Shown here piece after piece: positions 6,715 to 12,037 of a DNA stretch of 12,037 nt; position 1 is the stretch's first letter; the number at the start of each line of letters is the position of its first letter. This stretch comes from Flavobacteriales bacterium UBA1959. GTDB lineage: Bacteria; Bacteroidota; Bacteroidia; Flavobacteriales_D; Sanyastnellaceae. The position numbers and the translations under genes were made by a program. The stretch spans positions 1 through 12,037 of the forward strand of contig DDEH01000106.1 of the NCBI GenBank assembly GCA_002336085.1, written 5' to 3'. Below the pieces are notes generated by a model. The model saw only the letters and a program-made list of their open reading frames with translations, ran no database searches and was not told the origin of the DNA.

Positions 6715-7470
6715 TTATCCGCGGTCTCGCAGAACGAAGTTCTGTCCCAAATAAACCCTTCTTACCTGCTCATCTGAAGCCAATTCTTCTGCGGTTCCAT
6801 GCTTTAGTATTCTGCCTTCAAAAAGCAGGTATGCACGGTCTGTTATATGCAGCGTCTCCTGCACGTTGTGATCTGTGATAAGAATTCCGATATTCTTGGA
6901 ACGCAGTTGTTCCACAATGCGCTGGATATCCTCCACGGCAATAGGGTCGACCCCGGCAAAGGGCTCATCCAATAAGATGAATTGTGGATTTGTGGCCAAT
7001 GCCCGTGCGATTTCCGTTCGTCTTCGTTCGCCTCCACTCAGCACATCACCCATGGATTTTCGGACTTTCTGCAGACCGAATTCACTCAATAAACTCTCAA
7101 GCTTTTCCTGTTGCTCTGGTTTGCTTAACGGCTGCAATTCCAAAATTGCAGCGATGTTGTCCTCGACAGATAGTTTTCGAAAGACCGAGGGTTCTTGTGG
7201 TAAATAACCCAGTCCCATTCGGCCGCGTTGGTACATGGGGCGGTGGGTGATTTCGGTGTCGTCAATGAATACCTGTCCCTCGTCAGCTTGCACAAGCCCC
7301 ACTACAGCATAAAAACTGGTGGTTTTCCCCGCTCCATTGGGTCCTAATAACCCAACGACTTCGCCCTCTTTGACCTCCAGTGAAACCCCATCGACGACCT
7401 TCCGCTGGCCATATCGCTTGACCAGTCCTGTGGCGTGCAATCGTTTTGGCGCGGAGTGTGTAGAGTTCAT
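6715..7470 (-). CDS. lptB: LPS export ABC transporter ATP-binding protein LptB
   Basis: 251 residues from the ATG at 7470 (MNSTHSAPKRLHATGLVKRYG). A longer frame to 7578 would overlap the end of the DUF5686 gene and adds a sequence unlike the family. All ABC ATPase motifs are intact: Walker A GPNGAGKTT (43-51), Q-loop LPQEPS with Gln92, signature LSGGERRR (144-151), Walker B FILLDEP with Glu169, and switch His201 (TDHN). The signature and the VFRKLSVEDNI segment are typical of LptB. LptB powers LptFG to pull LPS from the inner membrane into the Lpt bridge. The other lpt genes are not in the window. It is the last gene of a minus-strand set with kdsD, which makes the precursor of the LPS sugar Kdo, so the context supports the call. 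Confidence 0.95.
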   Translation of the reverse strand: MNSTHSAPKRLHATGLVKRYGQRKVVDGVSLEVKEGEVVGLLGPNGAGKTTSFYAVVGLVQADEGQVFIDDTEITHRPMYQRGRMGLGYLPQEPSVFRKLSVEDNIAAILELQPLSKPEQQEKLESLLSEFGLQKVRKSMGDVLSGGERRRTEIARALATNPQFILLDEPFAGVDPIAVEDIQRIVEQLRSKNIGILITDHNVQETLHITDRAYLLFEGRILKHGTAEELASDEQVRRVYLGQNFVLRDRG

Positions 7471-7474
7471 AGAG

Positions 7475-7482
7475 CAAAAGTA
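7475..7482 (-). promoter_or_regulatory. -7 box (TACTTTTG) at the lptB start
   Basis: The minus strand reads TACTTTTG, a full match to TAnnTTTG, ending 4 nt before the lptB ATG and inside the 25-nt gap after the DUF5686 gene. A TTTG lies only 14 nt upstream, shorter than usual, so promoter strength is uncertain. If used, the lptB mRNA would be nearly leaderless. Confidence 0.4.
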
Positions 7483-7495
7483 AGGGTGACAGGCA

Positions 7496-9961
7496 TCAAA
7501 TTTCAGCGCCGAAGCCAAAGCGAATGCCCCAACTTTCTCGTTCGCCAACAGGGCGATCTGTACGCCACACTGCATCAACGCGAATGAATCCTAAAATGTT
7601 TTCCAGTCCGAGGGAGCATTCTGTGTAGATTCCATCTAAGCCTGACGTATTATCTGGCAGAGCAAGCAAGGTTTCGTGCTTATTATCCCACGCTCCGCTG
7701 ATGCTTCTCACTCCCACAACCTCGCGCAAATTCAATCGTCGAATCAATGGCAGGTGATTCAATACTAACCCTTCGGCATGCCATTCCAATAGGCCGGTAG
7801 CCCAGCGATCTGTGACCCGTTCATACAAATTGATCATGCTGAATGCTTCATCACTCAGGAGTATAGTACCGCTGGCAGGCACGACTTCCATGAGTGCAAA
7901 GGGGGCAGTTCCTTGATAAAACCCAGCTTGTGCGTACCACTCGAGTCGTCCCCACCAACCCAAACGCATTTCGTCCTCTCCTTCCATTGTCCATCGGGTG
8001 TAGCGGTATTGCGACCCCAAGATATTCGGGATCCCCAGGGTCATTTTTGCTGTTAAGATTGGCCACTCGGTTCCCAAACTCACCCGCTCAAATTCTCCTC
8101 CAACGAACCGTTCTTTCATGGCAAAACGCAAAACTAGACTCGCTTCTGATGTCACCAATTGATCGACGGGCTCTGCCGTGACCGGTTCCAAGAATTCGAG
8201 ATCACCTAAGGCTCCAATTTGGCGGTGTCGCCATTCTAAGAAGCCCGAAAACCCCCGTCCGAATTCGTGCAATACAGAAGCTTCGACTCGTTGCACTTCT
8301 GAGAGTGAATTGACAGAATCGGTTCGGAAAGCCGATGTGAAAGCTTGGCCTTGGCTGAGCAAGCCAATCATTCCCAGCTGTTCGAGGTCTCTCTTGATTT
8401 CAAATAAGAACTCGGTGCGGGGTGTTTTCTTTTGGATATAGCGCGCGCTAAAACCCGCCTTCCAGCGCAAGTCGTCGGTGCCGTAAGCTGCGAATATTTT
8501 CGGCATGAACCGCGTGCTCCAGGCATTGGACGTTCTAAGATCCAAACGAAAGCGGTTGCCTTCCGTTGGGTTTTGGGTAAAGGCTGACCACCACGCGCCC
8601 ACTTCCAGTGGGCCTTTTGTGACATATCCTGTTCCAAGGCAATACCCTAGACCTTTGACAAAACGCCATTGGGGCATGGCCATGATGGAGTCTGTCATGG
8701 AATAGATGCCCGCCTCACGCTGCAAGAGAGGCACGGGGCGCAGCAATTTCCATTTTGCTTCATTTAACGTGTCAGGTTGAAACTGCAAATCTCCACCTCT
8801 TGTCCAGCCCCCTTTCCATTTTTCATTCTGCCATTCCTGGTTGGAAAACTCTGTTGTTCTTCTTAGGTAGGCTCCGATCGTGCGGTCGGTTAGGCTGAAA
8901 TCCATCAGGATGTTCTCCTCGCGCATCATCCAAGCCAGTTTTTCATTCTTGCCCTGACTTGGGACTTGTTCAAACGACTGACGCCAATGCATAGCGCGCA
9001 CAAAGTTTACATTGGAGGCATTGCTCAATCGGGCCTCGATAGATTGCAATCCCAAGGTCAGCGAATCAATCCAGAGCTCACCTTCAAATGTGGATTCGCC
9101 CTTTCGGCGGGGAATAAAGGCCAAGTGAAAAGTGGACCTATCATTGACATTTAGCGTGTCCAATATGTAAAAGCGATAATGCGCAAGCGCTCGGTCGTGA
9201 AGAGGAGAGGTAAATGTCCGATCGAGGAGCAGCATTTGGTTTTGGTAGACATCTAAATTGGGCAAAGCGCCATCCAGCTGCGCAGCATTTTTGGCCTCGC
9301 TGAATTTGCTGCTTAGCTGGCTCGACACAATACTCTTTTGTTGACGCTTTGGACTCGTTTGCCATTGTTCCTCCGCCAAGATCTCTGCCATGATAAACGG
9401 CAAGGCGACGCGCGATTCGGAACTGTCCAAATAACTAAAGACCCACTTGAAAGGGCCCCAATACCAGCGCGAAGCTTGTTTTTCGCTAACGTCATTGATA
9501 TCCAATTCTAATTTGGCATAGGAACTGTGTTTTCCAGCAGGAAGGTTGCTGGGGCTGTTCCGTTTTTTGACATCAATCACCCGTTGCATCAAAGGTTTGG
9601 CAGGGTTTTTCTTTTTGGACTTGTCAGGACGTACCTCGGCTGTAAGCAATTCGATGGATCGCGGCGCCAAGGCCACATCCATGGATTGGGAAATACCCCG
9701 TGTGACTTCCAGGCTTTTGGAGCTGTATCCCATGAAAGTGATAGAGAGGCGACCCGGCCTTTCTGCCGTCGCGAGCTTGAACTCGCCCTTTTGATTCGTC
9801 ATGGTACCCGCTCCTGCAGCTGTTAAGGCAACATTTACAAACGCCATGGGTGTTCCGGTGTCTGCATCAAATACACGCCCTTGAACTAGAGTTGTCTGTG
9901 CATTCAGCGCCCACGAAACAAACAAGATGATAAGCGCAAAAAGGAGCTTGATTGCCTTCAT
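7496..9961 (-). CDS. DUF5686-like outer-membrane protein with carboxypeptidase-regulatory-like domain
   Basis: 821 residues. The N-terminus is a signal peptide (MKAIKLLFALIILFVSWALNA, probable cleavage before Gln22). Residues 24-110 form a carboxypeptidase-regulatory-like beta-sandwich (LVQGRVFDADTGTPMAFVNV, TNQKGEFKL, ITFMGYSSKSLEV), a plug-side module common in Bacteroidota outer-membrane proteins. The remaining 700 residues look like the DUF5686 family: a soluble region with FYILDTL and LWIDSLTLGLQSIEARL, then alternating aromatic/polar strands ending in WGIRFGFGAEI, consistent with a beta-barrel. The start codon overlaps the tatC stop codon as TGATG, so translation is probably coupled. 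lptB follows after 25 bp. No function is established that I know of. The neighbourhood (Kdo synthesis, Tat, LPS export) suggests envelope assembly. The family name is from memory and should be checked. Confidence 0.8.
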   Translation of the reverse strand: MKAIKLLFALIILFVSWALNAQTTLVQGRVFDADTGTPMAFVNVALTAAGAGTMTNQKGEFKLATAERPGRLSITFMGYSSKSLEVTRGISQSMDVALAPRSIELLTAEVRPDKSKKKNPAKPLMQRVIDVKKRNSPSNLPAGKHSSYAKLELDINDVSEKQASRWYWGPFKWVFSYLDSSESRVALPFIMAEILAEEQWQTSPKRQQKSIVSSQLSSKFSEAKNAAQLDGALPNLDVYQNQMLLLDRTFTSPLHDRALAHYRFYILDTLNVNDRSTFHLAFIPRRKGESTFEGELWIDSLTLGLQSIEARLSNASNVNFVRAMHWRQSFEQVPSQGKNEKLAWMMREENILMDFSLTDRTIGAYLRRTTEFSNQEWQNEKWKGGWTRGGDLQFQPDTLNEAKWKLLRPVPLLQREAGIYSMTDSIMAMPQWRFVKGLGYCLGTGYVTKGPLEVGAWWSAFTQNPTEGNRFRLDLRTSNAWSTRFMPKIFAAYGTDDLRWKAGFSARYIQKKTPRTEFLFEIKRDLEQLGMIGLLSQGQAFTSAFRTDSVNSLSEVQRVEASVLHEFGRGFSGFLEWRHRQIGALGDLEFLEPVTAEPVDQLVTSEASLVLRFAMKERFVGGEFERVSLGTEWPILTAKMTLGIPNILGSQYRYTRWTMEGEDEMRLGWWGRLEWYAQAGFYQGTAPFALMEVVPASGTILLSDEAFSMINLYERVTDRWATGLLEWHAEGLVLNHLPLIRRLNLREVVGVRSISGAWDNKHETLLALPDNTSGLDGIYTECSLGLENILGFIRVDAVWRTDRPVGERESWGIRFGFGAEI

Positions 9962-10800
9962 CAGTCGTTGCTGGATTCTTTGGATTTGCGTTTCATAACC
10001 CTTCGTGAAATAGCGATGCTGATCTCATAAAGAATCAAAACGGGCAAGGCCACGAGAAGTTGGCTGGTGACATCCGGTGGTGTGATGACCGCGGCAATGA
10101 CGAGTATTCCAACCAATGCATGCTTGCGATAGGACTTGAGGATGTCTGGCGTTATAAGTCCGGCTCGACTCAGGAAATAGACGACAACAGGCAGCTGGAA
10201 GATTAGTCCGGCTGCCATGGTGATAGATGCGATCGTCTTCATGTAAGACATCACTGAAATTCGGGCTTGAACATCTCCCAATTCATAATTGCCCAGAAAC
10301 TGCAGAGAAAGTGGGGAAATGATCAAATACCCAAATCCTACACCTGTGAAAAAGAGTAGGGACGAACTCAGACCAATTCCCCTTGCGGCTTGGCGCTCAC
10401 GCTCTTTAAGTGCGGGCCTTAAAAAGAGCCAAACTTGCCCAAAAACCAGAGGGAAAGCCAGAATGAATCCACCGATGGCTGAGACTAAAATATGCGTACT
10501 GAAATTGCCCAGCATCGTGGTGTTGATCAATTCGTAATTGATTTCCTGCACACACAGTGCATCACCAGCACCGATTTGATTTGATAGCCAACACCAACCT
10601 CTGAAGCTTATAAAATCTGTTCGCCTCGGTCCAAATAAAACGGTGTCAAAAAGCCAGTCTTTTGAAATAAACAATGCGATGCCTCCAGTCAAGATAAATA
10701 CCGCCGACCAAAACAATCGTTTTCGCAACTCCTCGAGGTGATCGAGAAATCCCATTTCTACCTCCTGTAGTTTTTCATCTTCCGGTTGATCCAGAGCCAT
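9961..10800 (-). CDS. tatC: Sec-independent (twin-arginine) protein translocase subunit TatC
   Basis: 279 residues, within the family range. TatC is the inner-membrane receptor that binds twin-arginine signal peptides and recruits TatA. The cytoplasmic N-terminus carries the signature HLEELRKRL (21-29). Six membrane segments can be placed at roughly 29-46, 101-127, 143-165, 185-210, 225-239 and 245-266. Other family motifs are LFLRPALKERE (125-135), FGYLIISPL (156-164) and AAVITPPDVTSQ (236-247). The first periplasmic loop is long, as I recall for Bacteroidota. The conserved acidic residue of the fourth segment (Glu170 of E. coli) is Gln202 here (IFQLPVVV), a natural variant in some TatC proteins. 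No tatA is in the window. The gene lies 17 bp after kdsD and overlaps the next gene by 1 nt. Confidence 0.96.
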   Translation of the reverse strand: MALDQPEDEKLQEVEMGFLDHLEELRKRLFWSAVFILTGGIALFISKDWLFDTVLFGPRRTDFISFRGWCWLSNQIGAGDALCVQEINYELINTTMLGNFSTHILVSAIGGFILAFPLVFGQVWLFLRPALKERERQAARGIGLSSSLLFFTGVGFGYLIISPLSLQFLGNYELGDVQARISVMSYMKTIASITMAAGLIFQLPVVVYFLSRAGLITPDILKSYRKHALVGILVIAAVITPPDVTSQLLVALPVLILYEISIAISRRVMKRKSKESSND

Positions 10801-10804
10801 GCTG

Positions 10805-10812
10805 CAAAATTA
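10805..10812 (-). promoter_or_regulatory. -7 box (TAATTTTG) at the tatC start
   Basis: The minus strand reads TAATTTTG, a full match to TAnnTTTG, ending 4 nt before the tatC ATG and inside the 17-nt gap after kdsD. There is no good TTTG 17-21 nt upstream. It could give an extra, nearly leaderless tatC transcript. Confidence 0.4.
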
Positions 10813-10817
10813 GGTCG

Positions 10818-11768
10818 TTAGAAGATGCCTTCTCGCAGGATGTCGTGCAAATGCACGATGCCGGCATAGCGTTCTCCCTCCATGACCACGATTTGTGAAA
10901 TGGAATGCTTTTCCATCAACTGAAAAGCTCGAATAGCCAGTGCGTCATGAGGCATCGTCTTCGGTTCAGGATTCATCAATTGGCTCGCGTGGGCGTCTGT
11001 GCCGAGGCCATTTTCCAGGGCTCTTCTCAAATCGCCATCCGTGATGATGCCAACGACCTTGTCGTCACGCTGAACCGCTGTGGCGCCGCAGCGGCCAGAA
11101 CTCATTTTTAGTACCACATGCTTGAGGTTCGCGTCATATGCAACAGTGGGACTGTGATCGGCTTGCAATACATCTTGCAATCGCGTGTGCAAGCGCTTTC
11201 CAAGTGCACCTCCAGGATGCATGAGTGCGAAATCTGCAGCTTCGAATCCCCTCGCCTCCATTAGACAAGTTGCCAATGCATCGCCCATGGCCATTTGAGC
11301 TGCAGTGCTGGACGTAGGGGCAAGATCGAGGGGACAGGCTTCCTTTGAAACCGTAGTATCGAGAATGAGGTCACTGTGTTGGGCTAGATAGGATTCAGCA
11401 TTTCCTACCATGCCAATCAATTGGATTTTTCGGTTCTTGAGTAACGGAACGAGCGCTTTGATTTCAGGCGAGTTGCCGCTTTTGGATATACAAATTACGA
11501 GGTCATCGTGTTGTACCAATCCCAGATCCCCGTGGATCGCATCAGCGGCGTGCATAAACAGCCCAGGTGTTCCTGTTGAATTGAAGGTCGCAACCAACTT
11601 TTGCGCGATGATGGCGCTTTTCCCAATGCCCGTAATGACCACCCGCCCTTTCATTTCTAGCAGCAACTTGCCAGTGGCAATGAATCCATCTCCCACCTTT
11701 GGGATTAAATCTCGAATGGCATCGCTTTCGAGGGTCAAAGTTTCAGTGGCGCGTCTGATCCAATCCAT
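10818..11768 (-). CDS. kdsD: Arabinose-5-phosphate isomerase (KdsD/KpsF/GutQ family)
   Basis: 316 residues, close to E. coli KdsD (328). The enzyme interconverts D-ribulose 5-phosphate and D-arabinose 5-phosphate, the first committed step toward Kdo for LPS. An SIS domain covers about 38-170, with GRVVITGIGKSAIIAQK (41-57), HAADAIHGDLG (73-83, His79), CISKSGNSPEIKAL (93-106) and KEACPLDLAPTSSTAAQMA (142-160). A linker with MHPGGALGKRL (183-193) leads to two CBS domains, at about 205-258 (VGIITDGDLRRALE) and 263-315 (YAGIVHLHDILREGIF). The start ATG is preceded by TATAATTTG 5 nt away. The gene heads the set with tatC, the DUF5686 gene and lptB. Whether it is a general KdsD or a capsule-type KpsF cannot be told, but the lptB link favours LPS. 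Confidence 0.94.
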   Translation of the reverse strand: MDWIRRATETLTLESDAIRDLIPKVGDGFIATGKLLLEMKGRVVITGIGKSAIIAQKLVATFNSTGTPGLFMHAADAIHGDLGLVQHDDLVICISKSGNSPEIKALVPLLKNRKIQLIGMVGNAESYLAQHSDLILDTTVSKEACPLDLAPTSSTAAQMAMGDALATCLMEARGFEAADFALMHPGGALGKRLHTRLQDVLQADHSPTVAYDANLKHVVLKMSSGRCGATAVQRDDKVVGIITDGDLRRALENGLGTDAHASQLMNPEPKTMPHDALAIRAFQLMEKHSISQIVVMEGERYAGIVHLHDILREGIF

Positions 11769-11773
11769 GGGTG

Positions 11774-11782
11774 CAAATTATA
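11774..11782 (-). promoter_or_regulatory. -7/-10-like box (TATAATTTG) at the kdsD start
   Basis: The minus strand reads TATAATTTG, ending 5 nt before the kdsD ATG. It is one base longer than TAnnTTTG but close to it, and it contains TATAAT. It repeats the pattern seen before pdxA, lptB and tatC. Confidence 0.4.
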
Positions 11783-11826
11783 AGGGTCTTCCCGAAGTCC
11801 TTGAAAAAGTGACGTCGGCAACATCC

Positions 11827-11855
11827 CAAAATTACCTATCTTTAGTATGCGCAAA
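11827..11855 (-). promoter_or_regulatory. Candidate upstream promoter for kdsD
   Basis: On the minus strand TTTG (plus 11852-11855) and TAATTTTG (plus 11827-11834) are 17 nt apart, at the short end of the spacing accepted in flavobacteria. Transcription from it would give a 5' leader of about 50 nt to the kdsD ATG at 11768. The -33 element overlaps a short dyad at 11853-11866. The 132-bp divergent gap must also contain the recQ promoter; the best plus-strand box is TATCTTTA at 11837-11844, without a good -33 partner. Confidence 0.45.
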
Positions 11856-11900
11856 GCTACAGCTTTCGCCCGGCTGATGTCGGTACCAAATGTCTGATTG

Positions 11901-12037
11901 ATGAGTACAACCGAAATGTCGCCACAAGTGGCGCTCAAACATTTCTTTGGGTTCGATGAATTCAAGGGTGAACAGGAGCAAGTTGTCGACTGTGTTCTGC
12001 GCGGTCAAGACTCCTTTGTCATCATGCCTACTGGAGG
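11901..12037 (+). CDS. recQ: ATP-dependent DNA helicase RecQ (5' part only)
   Basis: 45 residues are visible from the ATG at 11901 before the window ends. An in-frame TGA at 11895-11897 rules out an upstream start beyond the TTG at 11898. The segment ALKHFFGFDEFKGEQEQVVD is the characteristic RecQ N-terminus, with the helicase motif 0 glutamines. VLRGQDSFVIMPTGG is the start of motif I (Walker A), whose GKS would lie just outside. RecQ unwinds DNA 3' to 5' during recombination and fork repair. It is divergent from kdsD across a 132-bp gap. Confidence 0.9.
   Translation, partial: MSTTEMSPQVALKHFFGFDEFKGEQEQVVDCVLRGQDSFVIMPTG

Noticed and set aside
6730..6744. Small hairpin CAGAAC-GAA-GTTCTG near the ribE/lptB convergent ends
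   Set aside because: The stem is only 6 bp, there is no U-run on either strand, and it lies in lptB coding sequence. I cannot call it a terminator.
7471..7578. N-terminal extension of lptB to an ATG at 7578
   Set aside because: It would overlap the end of the DUF5686 gene and place a -7 box inside the gene. The ABC ATPase family sequence starts only after 7470.
11158..11185. Repeated CTTGCAAT words in kdsD
   Set aside because: They fall in coding sequence (LQDVLQAD, a repeated Leu-Gln) and are explained by the protein.

Overview
The window looks like a core-genome segment of a Bacteroidota chromosome, most likely Flavobacteriales or a close relative. Three things point there. First, the layout pdxA, DUF177, rpmF, fabH, accB is one I associate with this phylum. 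Second, there is a large secreted protein with a gliding-motility/type IX secretion C-terminal domain, and an outer-membrane DUF5686-like protein. Third, the promoter signals are of the Bacteroidota type (TTTG, about 17-20 nt, TAnnTTTG), with few Shine-Dalgarno sequences. No mobile element, tRNA, rRNA or CRISPR array was seen.

Left block (1-3320, all minus strand, transcribed right to left): pdxA (vitamin B6), a DUF177/YceD protein, rpmF (ribosomal protein L32), fabH (start of fatty acid synthesis) and the 5' end of accB (biotin carrier of acetyl-CoA carboxylase). The gene order is compact, but signals in the DNA divide it into transcription units. pdxA has a -7 box at its start codon. DUF177-rpmF has a near-perfect promoter inside the end of pdxA. 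A strong intrinsic terminator follows rpmF. fabH-accB then has a 248-bp upstream gap rich in perfect inverted repeats.

Middle block (3373-6705, plus strand): a 910-residue secreted protein with a signal peptide, repeated beta-sandwich/fibronectin-III-like domains and a CHU_C-type T9SS sorting domain. It lies 3 nt upstream of ribE, riboflavin synthase. This block is divergent from pdxA and convergent with lptB.

Right block (6715-11768, minus strand): kdsD (arabinose-5-phosphate isomerase, first step to Kdo), tatC (twin-arginine translocase), a DUF5686-like outer-membrane barrel protein, and lptB (ATPase of LPS export). Together these look like an envelope-biogenesis operon, with tatC and the DUF5686 gene overlapping as TGATG. 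kdsD is divergent from the 5' end of recQ (plus strand), which runs off the right edge.

I did not find a clearly new biological system. The points most worth a second look are the perfect dyads in the fabH leader, the promoter buried in the end of pdxA, the -7 boxes abutting four start codons, and the uncharacterised barrel protein in the LPS/Tat operon.
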